A stretch of 9,457 bases of DNA, taken from NCBI GenBank assembly GCA_020847555.1, contig JADLBT010000057.1:1-9457 (forward strand). The letters are read 5' to 3'. This document shows, piece by piece, positions 1-5,238 of the stretch. The DNA is from Gemmataceae bacterium (lineage in GTDB: Bacteria > Planctomycetota > Planctomycetia > Gemmatales > Gemmataceae). Positions within the stretch are counted from its first letter, which is position 1. Each line of letters begins with the position of its first letter. The notes under the pieces were generated by a model. It did no database searches, was not told the DNA's origin, and saw only the letters and a list, made by a program, of their open reading frames with translations. The position numbers were made by a program, and so were the translations under genes.

Positions 1-344
1 CCCCATCAACCGTCGGCCAGCTGGCCCTGAAACAGTCACATGGCGGTTTTCGGTAGTACGGGGTGTCCGCCTAACTGGATCGCGGTTCGGATGTTGCGGT
101 TGCGATAGCGCGTGGAGAACTCCCATCGCCAACAACACCGCAAGCTGGGCATATTTTACAACGCCTGCTGTTCCTGGCAAGCCCACATCGAGTACGCGCA
201 GCTGCGTCCTGGCACGCCGCGTTGCGCTTCTTGCGCTGCGTCCGGAGAGGCGGATTTTCGCCGACCCCTGCCCTTGACGGACCCGGCGCGGGTTTTATGA
301 TAACAATTTCCTCCAGCAGCGACGTTTGAGCAGGATAACACGCG
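1..344. other. Intergenic region upstream of rplM
   Basis: I see no convincing gene here. The short open frames on both strands (for example 112-300 plus, and minus-strand frames overlapping rplM) resemble no family I know and are what GC-rich DNA gives by chance. A perfect 12-base palindrome, GGCCAGCTGGCC, lies at 15-26. A possible leftward promoter reads TTGCCA (175-180, minus strand), a 16-base spacer and TAAAAT (153-158), which would serve a gene beyond the left edge; this is weak. The last part carries the rplM promoter described separately. No tRNA or other RNA fold was recognised. Confidence 0.6.
274..301 (+). promoter_or_regulatory. Sigma70-type promoter of rplM-rpsI
   Basis: TTGACG at 274-279 and TATGAT at 296-301 are separated by 16 bases, close to the sigma70 consensus. 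They would start transcription near 308 and leave a leader of about 37 bases before rplM. A short palindrome, ACCCG-gcg-CGGGT (281-293), sits exactly in the spacer and is followed by TTT. It could be an operator or a fragment of an upstream terminator, or chance. No L13-type autoregulatory leader is recognisable in so short a leader. Confidence 0.65.
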
Positions 345-788
345 ATGTCCACATTCATGGCCAAACCGGGCGAACTCGAGCAGCGCTGGTTCGTCGTCGA
401 TGCCACCGATCAGGTGGTCGGCCGACTGGCGGTGCAGATCGCCAACATCCTCCGTGGCAAACACCGGCCGGAGTACACGCCTCACACCGACACCGGCGAG
501 TTCGTCATCGTCGTCAACGCCGCGCGCATCAAGTTCACCGGCAAGAAGTGGGACCAGAAGACCTACGCCTCGTATTCCCACTACCCCGGCGGCCTGAAGG
601 TCGTTCCGGCCCGCAAGCTGTTCGACAAGCACCCCGAGCGCATCCTCGAGGCGGCCGTCCGCCGCATGGTGCCGCGCAACTGCCTGGGTCGCAAGCAGAT
701 GACCAAACTGAAAGTTTACGCCGGCCCGCAGCACCCACACCAGGCCCAGCAACCGCTGCCGATCGAGAAGGCCGGCCAGCAGGGCTAA
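345..788 (+). CDS. rplM: 50S ribosomal protein L13
   Basis: Encodes L13 (147 residues; about 142 in E. coli), an early-assembling protein of the large ribosomal subunit. The whole length reads as the family: WFVVDA near residues 15-20, VGRLA at 25-29, LRGKHRPEYTPHTDTG at 36-51 and the signature stretch MVPRNCLGRKQMTKLKVYAG at 108-127, followed by the HPHQAQQP segment at 130-137. The start ATG at 345 is preceded by AGGA at 332-335 with a 9-base spacer; an internal Met at residue 5 is possible but less likely, because the first residues also align with E. coli L13. The last ten or so residues are a lineage-specific tail. It is the first gene of the conserved L13-S9 operon, with rpsI starting 30 bases after its stop, and is driven by the promoter at 274-301. 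Confidence 0.98.
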   Translation: MSTFMAKPGELEQRWFVVDATDQVVGRLAVQIANILRGKHRPEYTPHTDTGEFVIVVNAARIKFTGKKWDQKTYASYSHYPGGLKVVPARKLFDKHPERILEAAVRRMVPRNCLGRKQMTKLKVYAGPQHPHQAQQPLPIEKAGQQG

Positions 789-818
789 CGAGCAGGGACA
801 CTCCGAGGGAACAAGACC

Positions 819-1286
819 GTGCCAGAAGCAACCACCGCGAAAACCGCGCACATTGGCACCGGCCGGCGGAAGACCTCCGTCGCCCGCGTGCGCCTGCTCG
901 AAGGCAGCGGGCAGATCCGGATCAACGGCCGCGAGCTGGAAGATTACTTCACCGAGGACAAGGATCGTAGCGCGGTCCTCGGCCCGCTCCAGCTGACCGA
1001 GATGCGCAACCGCCTGGACGTGGTCGTCAGCGTCCGCGGCGGCGGCTTCACCGGCCAGGCCGGCGCCATCTGCCAGGGCATTGCCCGCGCTCTCAAGGTG
1101 ATGTTCGGCGGTCAGCCCGAGCCGCCATCCGCCGAGGGCGCCCCCGCGGATGGCGAAACGGCCGGCGGCGGCATGGCCAAGAAGCTGCGCGATTCCGGCT
1201 ACCTCACCCGCGACGGCCGCATGAAGGAACGCAAGAAGTACGGCCGCAAGGGCGCTCGCAAGTCGTTCCAGTTCTCCAAGCGCTAA
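819..1286 (+). CDS. rpsI: 30S ribosomal protein S9
   Basis: Encodes S9 (155 residues; 130 in E. coli), a small-subunit protein of the head whose basic C-terminal tail reaches the P-site tRNA. Family landmarks are GTGRRKTSVARV at 13-24, the VRGGGFTGQAGA stretch at 72-83, IARAL at 88-92, YLTRDGRMKERKKYGRKGAR at 128-147 and the invariant end QFSKR. The start is GTG at 819 with GAGGGA at 805-810, 8 bases upstream. An unusual feature is an insert of about 20 residues (roughly 97-118, rich in Gly, Ala, Pro and Glu) between the helix after GQAGA and the LRxxG-TRD segment; E. coli has only about ten residues at the joining point. The reading frame is intact on both sides, so this is an insert and not a frameshift. 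Translated from the rplM promoter. Confidence 0.98.
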   Translation: MPEATTAKTAHIGTGRRKTSVARVRLLEGSGQIRINGRELEDYFTEDKDRSAVLGPLQLTEMRNRLDVVVSVRGGGFTGQAGAICQGIARALKVMFGGQPEPPSAEGAPADGETAGGGMAKKLRDSGYLTRDGRMKERKKYGRKGARKSFQFSKR

Positions 1287-1292
1287 CCACTG

Positions 1293-1334
1293 CCAGCCGC
1301 GTGCCAGCGAGCGGTCGCCCCGGCACGCGGCTGG
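1293..1334 (+). terminator. Hairpin after rpsI, probable terminator
   Basis: A perfect 13-bp inverted repeat: CCAGCCGCGTGCC (1293-1305) pairs with GGCACGCGGCTGG (1322-1334). The 16-base loop holds a second 4-bp stem, GCGA (1307-1310) with TCGC (1315-1318). It begins 7 bases after the rpsI stop. There is no real T run after it (TTATGC), so either it is a weak intrinsic terminator or it protects the mRNA 3' end. It also lies beyond the stop of the converging DUF151 gene and could act on both strands. Confidence 0.6.
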
Positions 1335-1398
1335 TTATGCAAGCCAATCCCTGTCGAACGCCTGCGCCTCCCGCGCGCCGCCGGCTGTTTACAGCCCG

Positions 1399-1803
1399 TC
1401 ACTCCCCGCAGACCTCGTTCAGCACGTCCTCGGCGACGTAGATCGGCACCTTGGCGGTGACGGCGAGGGCGATGGCGTCGCTCGGTCGGCTGTCCACCTC
1501 GATCAGGTCGGGCTCGCCGCTCTGCCGGACGCGCAGCTTGGCGTAGTACGTGTGGTCGCGCAGCTCGCTGATGAAGATGTCTTGCAGCTCGCCGCCAAGG
1601 TGTTCGATCACGCTGGCGACAAGGTCGTGGGTGAGCGGGCGCGGGGACGGCATACCCTTGACCCGGCGGTCGATGCTGGTCGCCTCGAAAATGCCGATGA
1701 CGATCGGGAAGCTCCGCTCGCCCTCCACCTCGCGCAGCATGATCACCTGCTGGTCGTGTACCTCGTTGATGATGATTCGCTTCAATTCCATCTGCACGGG
1801 CAC
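1399..1803 (-). CDS. Bifunctional nuclease family protein (DUF151)
   Basis: A 134-residue protein that is a single BFN/DUF151 domain from end to end. Clear family blocks are DQQVIML (17-23), GERSFPIVIGIFEATSIDRR (28-47), RPLTHDLVASVIEHLGGEL (55-73), the strand pair around LRDHTYYAKL (81-90), VDSRPSDAIALA (103-114) and PIYVAEDVL (120-128). Plant members were described as having DNase and RNase activity; the job of the bacterial ones is poorly known, so the nuclease role is taken from the family name only. The start is uncertain: GTG at 1803 has GAGG 5 bases upstream and gives MPVQMEL, while ATG at 1791 lacks a ribosome site, so GTG is preferred. It is a single-gene unit converging on rpsI, with its own near-consensus promoter at 1887-1916. 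Confidence 0.93.
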   Translation of the reverse strand: MPVQMELKRIIINEVHDQQVIMLREVEGERSFPIVIGIFEATSIDRRVKGMPSPRPLTHDLVASVIEHLGGELQDIFISELRDHTYYAKLRVRQSGEPDLIEVDSRPSDAIALAVTAKVPIYVAEDVLNEVCGE

Positions 1804-1886
1804 GGAAGCCTCGCTTTCTCGCGGTCGGGCCGGACCCGGGACGGGGAGTGAGACCGTGTGTGTCGGTGTTCCGGGGCCTTCCGCGC

Positions 1887-1916
1887 ATTATAGAATTACG
1901 CGGCGAAACGGGTCAA
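1887..1916 (-). promoter_or_regulatory. Near-consensus promoter of the DUF151 gene
   Basis: On the minus strand, TTGACC (1911-1916) and a perfect TATAAT (1887-1892) are separated by 18 bases. Transcription would start near 1880 and leave a leader of about 75 bases before the GTG at 1803. It stands out because an AT-rich island sits in strongly GC-rich surroundings. Confidence 0.7.
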
Positions 1917-1961
1917 GCGCGCCGGCCTGGCGGGTCGGCCGCCGGCCGGACCGAACTGGAG

Positions 1962-1990
1962 TTGCCTGTTCTGTTGCGGCAAACTATAGT
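1962..1990 (+). promoter_or_regulatory. Candidate promoter of the PP2C gene (distal)
   Basis: TTGCCT (1962-1967) and TATAGT (1985-1990) are separated by 17 bases and point towards the phosphatase gene, which starts about 250 bases downstream. The -10 element lies inside a 10-base palindrome, AACTATAGTT (1982-1991), which could also be a protein-binding site. Together with the minus-strand promoter at 1887-1916 it makes a divergent pair. This rests on pattern only. Confidence 0.4.
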
Positions 1991-2058
1991 TGCGCTGGGC
2001 GTGTGCGCCGTGCCGGTGGCACCGGGGCGCTGCGCGGAACAGCAAGGGCAGTCGAGGC

Positions 2059-2087
2059 TTTTCAGGCCGCAGAACGTCTGTTATGAT
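2059..2087 (+). promoter_or_regulatory. Candidate promoter of the PP2C gene (proximal)
   Basis: TTTTCA (2059-2064) and TATGAT (2082-2087) are separated by 17 bases. The -10 is good and the -35 poor. The same -10 hexamer is used at the rplM promoter. It would give a leader of about 150 bases containing the inverted repeats at 2144-2191. Confidence 0.4.
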
Positions 2088-2143
2088 ATCCCGTTGAAGC
2101 TGTCCCTTCCGGGGTCCGGTCCGTTCGGGCGGGGGCCGGGGAT

Positions 2144-2191
2144 ACCAGCCTGTGGCGACAGGCGCGTGGCCCCGTCGGGGCACCCCCTGGT
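2144..2191 (+). ncRNA. Possible folded leader of the PP2C mRNA
   Basis: Three short stems nest into a plausible three-way junction. The outer stem is ACCAG (2144-2148) with CTGGT (2187-2191), the second is CCTGT-ggcg-ACAGG (2149-2162), and the third is GCCCC-gtc-GGGGC (2169-2181). It lies between the proximal promoter and the phosphatase start. It matches no riboswitch that I recognise, and short stems are common in GC-rich DNA, so it is listed only as a candidate structured leader. Confidence 0.25.
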
Positions 2192-2233
2192 CAGACACCA
2201 TTCGCGGGTCCGCCAGGGCGAGCTAGCGGAAAA

Positions 2234-2248
2234 ATGAGGTGGCCTCAT
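2234..2248 (+). promoter_or_regulatory. Inverted repeat over the PP2C ribosome binding site
   Basis: ATGAGG (2234-2239), a TGG loop and CCTCAT (2243-2248) form a perfect 6-bp inverted repeat. Its left arm contains the GAGG Shine-Dalgarno core (2236-2239) and its right arm runs into the AT of the start codon at 2247. If it folds in mRNA it would hide the ribosome site and the start. This also fixes the start, since GAGGTG is 5 bases before ATG 2247. Confidence 0.45.
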
Positions 2249-3002
2249 GGGCCTGGCACTGAATATCGGCAAGTGTACCCTCCTCGGCAATTACCGCGAG
2301 AACAACGAGGATTCCATTGAGGCCAAGCAATACCCCGACATGACGGTCTGCATCGTCGCCGACGGGATGGGCGGTCAGGCCGCGGGGGAGATCGCCAGCA
2401 AGCGCGCGATCGAGGTCGTCCCGCGCGAGCTGCGCAGGCATCTGGTGGCGGCCGCCGCCGCCGACCAGTCGCGCGTCATCATCCGCAAGGCCGTCGTGCA
2501 GGCGAACGAGGAGATCATGGCCATGGGCCAGCTCGACCGCGATCTGCGCAACATGGGCACGACGGTCGTCATGGCGATCTGGCGCAAGGGCTCGGAGATG
2601 TACGTCGCCGGCGTCGGCGACAGCCGGGCGTACCTGGCCCGCGGCGATACGATCGAGCAGCTGACGGTCGATCACTCGCTCGCTCAGGCGCTCGTCGAGA
2701 ACAAGACGATCTCCGCCGCCGAGGCCCGCGAACACCGTTTCCGGAACGTGCTGTGGAAGTACCTGGGCACCAAGGAGGTGGGCGAGGGACCGGAAGTGAA
2801 GGTGGTGCCGATCCAGACAGGCGACCGCTTCCTGCTCTGCAGTGACGGCCTGACCGGCGCCGTCCCCGACCAGCAGCTGCTGAGCTTCATGCAGGAGCAC
2901 CTGGACGTCCAGCAGTGCGCCGACGGCCTGGGCCAGCTGGCCCTCGACCAGGGCTCGCGCGACAACGTCTCCTGCATTGTCATCGAGGTGACAGGGCAGT
3001 GA
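2247..3002 (+). CDS. PP2C-family serine/threonine protein phosphatase
   Basis: A 251-residue soluble single-domain protein phosphatase of the PP2C (PPM) family, which uses two metal ions to remove phosphate from Ser or Thr. The metal-binding and catalytic motifs are complete and in order: RENNED (17-22), VADGMGG (37-43, with Asp39), MGTT (103-106), VGDSRAYL (123-130), DHS (142-144), LCSDGLT (197-203, with Asp200) and GSRDNVSCIVI (236-246, with Asp239). No membrane segment or extra sensory domain is present, and the length is typical for bacterial stand-alone enzymes of the PrpC/Stp type. Such genes often sit next to a Hanks-type kinase gene; none is present here, so substrate and partner are unknown. 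The start ATG at 2247 has GAGGTG just upstream, inside an inverted repeat. It is a single-gene unit ended by a strong terminator. Confidence 0.96.
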   Translation: MGLALNIGKCTLLGNYRENNEDSIEAKQYPDMTVCIVADGMGGQAAGEIASKRAIEVVPRELRRHLVAAAAADQSRVIIRKAVVQANEEIMAMGQLDRDLRNMGTTVVMAIWRKGSEMYVAGVGDSRAYLARGDTIEQLTVDHSLAQALVENKTISAAEAREHRFRNVLWKYLGTKEVGEGPEVKVVPIQTGDRFLLCSDGLTGAVPDQQLLSFMQEHLDVQQCADGLGQLALDQGSRDNVSCIVIEVTGQ

Positions 3003-3024
3003 GCAGTCAGTAGGCAGACAAATG

Positions 3025-3060
3025 AAAGCCCACGGGCGACGTCCCGTGGGCTTTATTCTT
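3025..3060 (+). terminator. Rho-independent terminator of the PP2C gene
   Basis: AAAGCCCACGGG (3025-3036) pairs perfectly with CCCGTGGGCTTT (3043-3054) around a 6-base loop, giving a 12-bp stem followed by TTTATTCTT. It begins 22 bases after the phosphatase stop. On the minus strand the stem ends in TTT and then CATTTG, so it may also stop the converging dehydrogenase transcript, though less well. Confidence 0.92.
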
Positions 3061-3082
3061 CCCTGGCCTCTGCCCCCTTTCC

Positions 3083-3817
3083 TCACACATACACCTGCAC
3101 GGTCGGCTTGATCACCAGTTCCGGAACCGAGACGTGCGACGGGAGGGTCGCGACGAACAGCACGGCGGCGGCCACGTCTTGCGGTTTCAGGATTTTCTGC
3201 CGGTGCGCGTCGGTCACCGGCTGCGGGCGCACCTCCAGGATCGGCGTGTCCACCTCACCCGGGTAAACGTTGCTGACGCGAATGCCGTGATCCTTCTCCT
3301 CCGCTCCGAGGCAGATCCCCAGCGCCGTCAAGCCGAACTTCGACGCCGCGTAGGCGGCACCGCCCAGCGGCCCGGCACGCTTGCCCGCCACCGAGCTGAC
3401 GTTGACGATCAGCCCGTCGCGCCGGTCGAGCATCTGCGGCAGGACGTGGTGCGTGCAGTAGAAGGCACCGTCGAGGTTCGCTCGGATCAGGAGCTGCCAC
3501 TTCTCGGGCGTGAGCTGGCGGAACGTTCGGTCCTTGATGTTCAGCCCGGCGTTGTTCACGAGGATGTCGATGCGCCCCAGGCGCCGGGTCGCCTCCTCGA
3601 CCAGGCGACGCACCTGGTCCGGGTCGGCGACATCGGCCGCGTGGTAGCTCAAACGGTCCCCGCCCTTCAGCTCCGCGGCCGCGCGGGCGAGCTTGTCCGC
3701 GTCGCGGCCGGCGATGACGACGCGGGCGCCTTCCTCGAGGAACGCCCGCGCCACCGCCAACCCGATGCCGCTGCCCCCGCCCGTCACCAGCGCCGTCTTG
3801 CCGTCGAGTCTGCTCAT
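3083..3817 (-). CDS. Short-chain dehydrogenase/reductase (SDR)
   Basis: A 244-residue classical SDR: a cytoplasmic NAD(P)-dependent oxidoreductase on a Rossmann fold. The dinucleotide motif TGGGSGIG is at 12-19, AGRD after the second strand at 36-39 (Arg38 favours NADPH), DV at 62-63, NNAG at 88-91, and the active site is Asn114, Ser142, Tyr156 and Lys160 (VNVSS and YAASK). PGEVDTP at 186-192 is the usual post-catalytic loop. The substrate cannot be told; similar proteins are 3-hydroxyacid dehydrogenases or 3-oxoacyl reductases of the YdfG type. The start ATG at 3817 is chosen because AAAGG lies 6 bases upstream; a TTG at 3862 is in frame but has no ribosome site and adds residues foreign to the family. 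It diverges from prfB and has no same-strand partner. Confidence 0.95.
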   Translation of the reverse strand: MSRLDGKTALVTGGGSGIGLAVARAFLEEGARVVIAGRDADKLARAAAELKGGDRLSYHAADVADPDQVRRLVEEATRRLGRIDILVNNAGLNIKDRTFRQLTPEKWQLLIRANLDGAFYCTHHVLPQMLDRRDGLIVNVSSVAGKRAGPLGGAAYAASKFGLTALGICLGAEEKDHGIRVSNVYPGEVDTPILEVRPQPVTDAHRQKILKPQDVAAAVLFVATLPSHVSVPELVIKPTVQVYV

Positions 3818-4043
3818 GAGTCGCCTTTCGTCTTGAACCCGTGTGATACGAGAACGGTCCAAGCTGTACCGTGAGGCGGGAACCTAACCCCCGTCCGCGG
3901 GAAGTTGTAGCGGGCGCGGCCGCCCGTCGCAACGGGCGGGTCGCGCGAAGCCGAATTGTTCGCGCGCCCCGTTCTGTGCTATCCTGAGGGACAGAGGTCA
4001 TGGGACCGCCTGTGACGGGTTTCTCAAATTGTAAAGGGACGTC
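3818..4043. other. Divergent spacer between the SDR gene and prfB, with hairpin
   Basis: A 226-base region separating two genes read outwards. CCGCCCGT (3920-3927), loop CGCA and ACGGGCGG (3932-3939) form an 8-bp hairpin in its middle, possibly a divergent operator or insulating structure. The prfB promoter lies to its right. I found no convincing promoter for the SDR gene. The prfB ribosome site AAAGGGA is at 4033-4039, 4 bases before its ATG. Confidence 0.5.
3956..3985 (+). promoter_or_regulatory. Candidate extended -10 promoter of prfB
   Basis: TTGTTC (3956-3961), an 18-base spacer and TATCCT (3980-3985), with TG at 3977-3978 one base before the hexamer as in extended -10 promoters. Transcription would start near 3992, giving a leader of about 50 bases. 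Confidence 0.5.
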
Positions 4044-5160
4044 ATGAACAGCGAACTGCGTCGGCGCGTCGATGAGGTCAGTGAGCGCCTCACCCACCTG
4101 CGGGACTCTCTTTGACATCGCCGGCAAACAGAACCAGCGGCGCCAGCTCAACGACGCGATGGGCGCGTCCACCTTCTGGGACAACCAGGAGAAGGCCCAG
4201 GCGACCATCAAGCAGCTCAAGCCCCTCAACGCCCTGCTCAATCCATTCGACGAGTTGGCCGCGGCCGTCGATGACCTGGGCGTCCTCGCCGACCTGGCCG
4301 AGGAGGATCCGCGCGCCGAGGCGGACGTCGAGGCCGAACTCGCCTCCGCCGAGAAGCACCTGGAGGACTTCGAGTTGCGCGCCATGCTGAGCGGGCCGCA
4401 GGACGCCAGCGATGCCTTCGTGAAGATCCAGGCCGGGACGGGCGGCACCGAGGCGTGCGACTGGGCGCAGATGCTCCTGCGCATGTACACGCGCTGGGCC
4501 GAGCGGCACGGGTATCAGGTCGAGCTGATCGACGAGTTGCGCAACGAGGAGGCCGGCATCCGCAGCGCTACCCTCAAGATCTGCGGCGACTACGCCTACG
4601 GGTATCTCCAGAGCGAGACCGGCGTCCACCGCCTGGTGCGTATCAGCCCATTCGACGCCAACGCTCGTCGGCAGACGTCGTTCGCGGCCGTCGATGTCAC
4701 GCCCGACATCGAGGGGTCGATCGAGATCGAGATCCGCGACGACGAGTTGATCCGCCAGACGTTTCGCAGCGGCGGGCCGGGGGGCCAGCACCAGAACAAG
4801 ACCGAGAGCGGCGTGCGCTACATCCACAAGCCGACCGGGGTCGCGGCCGAAAGCCGTACCGAGCGCAGCCAGCACAAGAACGATGCCAACGCTCTGGCGC
4901 TGCTCAAGGCGAAGCTGTACAAGATCGAGGAACAGAAGCGCAAGGCCGAGGTCGAGAAGCAGTACGACGAGAAGGGCGAGGTGGCCTGGGGCTACCAGAT
5001 CCGCAACTACGTCATGCAGCCGTACACTCTCGTCAAGGACGTGCGTACCGACGTCGAGACGGCCCAGGTGCAGAGCGTCCTCGACGGCGAGATCGACGAC
5101 TTCATGCAGGCGTACCTGCGCCTCAAGGCCGAGCGCGAGCACAAGAAGGCCAGAACGTAA
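4044..5160 (+). CDS. prfB: Peptide chain release factor 2, with programmed +1 frameshift
   Basis: RF2 recognises UGA and UAA in the ribosomal A site and triggers peptide release. The product (371 residues; 365 in E. coli) is read from ATG 4044 for 23 codons, shifts +1 at CTT TGA C (4110-4116) and continues to 5160, so the parts are 4044-4112 and 4114-5160. The N-terminal helical domain spans roughly 1-115. The stop-codon-reading tripeptide Ser-Pro-Phe is at 201-203 and the catalytic GGQ loop at 246-248, both at the spacing seen in E. coli (205-207 and 250-252). The RSQHKN motif follows GGQ. Unlike the usual SGAGGQHVN, the loop reads SGGPGGQHQN, with Pro directly before GGQ. An ATG at 4072 in the second frame is not the start, as it has no ribosome site. 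It stands alone, divergent from the SDR gene. Confidence 0.97.
4101..4116 (+). promoter_or_regulatory. RF2 autoregulatory frameshift site
   Basis: In the zero frame, codon 24 is TGA (4113-4115), preceded by CTT and followed by C, which is the canonical slippery stop context of bacterial RF2. When RF2 is scarce the ribosome pauses at UGA, peptidyl-tRNA-Leu slips from CUU to UUU and the downstream frame is read, so RF2 controls its own level. The stimulating internal Shine-Dalgarno, AGGGGG in E. coli three bases before CTT, is here CGGGAC (4101-4106), which can pair only weakly through GGGA. Confidence 0.95.
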
Positions 5161-5190
5161 GCGCCTGCCGCCTGGGCGTAGGTTCCCGCA

Positions 5191-5238
5191 GGAGGGGGCT
5201 CCGTCCCCCGATTCAGATCGGGGGACGGAGCCCCCTCC
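5191..5238. repeat. 22-bp perfect inverted repeat between convergent genes
   Basis: The left arm 5191-5212 and right arm 5217-5238 are exact reverse complements (22 of 22) around the loop TCAG. The arms are made of GGAGGGGGC, TCCGTCCCCC and GAT. It lies 30 bases after the prfB stop and its last base is the first base of the MATE stop codon read on the minus strand. Neither side has a T run. The great length and perfection suggest a mobile or dispersed palindromic repeat (REP-like), or a bidirectional transcript barrier. Flanking GTAGG (left, 5178-5182) and CCTAC (right, 5237-5241) add a broken outer complementarity. Confidence 0.75.

Noticed and set aside
156..851. 231-codon minus-strand frame over the rplM region
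   Set aside because: Antisense to L13, whose identity is certain; no independent support from a ribosome site or family resemblance.
1848..2237. 129-codon plus-strand frame in the DUF151-PP2C spacer
   Set aside because: It overlaps the promoters and the PP2C leader and has no family resemblance.
3818..3862. TTG start for the SDR gene at 3862
   Set aside because: The extra 15 residues are unlike the family and ATG 3817 has a good Shine-Dalgarno; the normal SDR N-terminus begins a few residues before the first strand.
4072..5160. Reading prfB from ATG 4072 as a gene without frameshift
   Set aside because: No ribosome site precedes 4072, while ATG 4044 has AAAGGGA and the RF2-specific CTT TGA C site lies exactly where the frames join.
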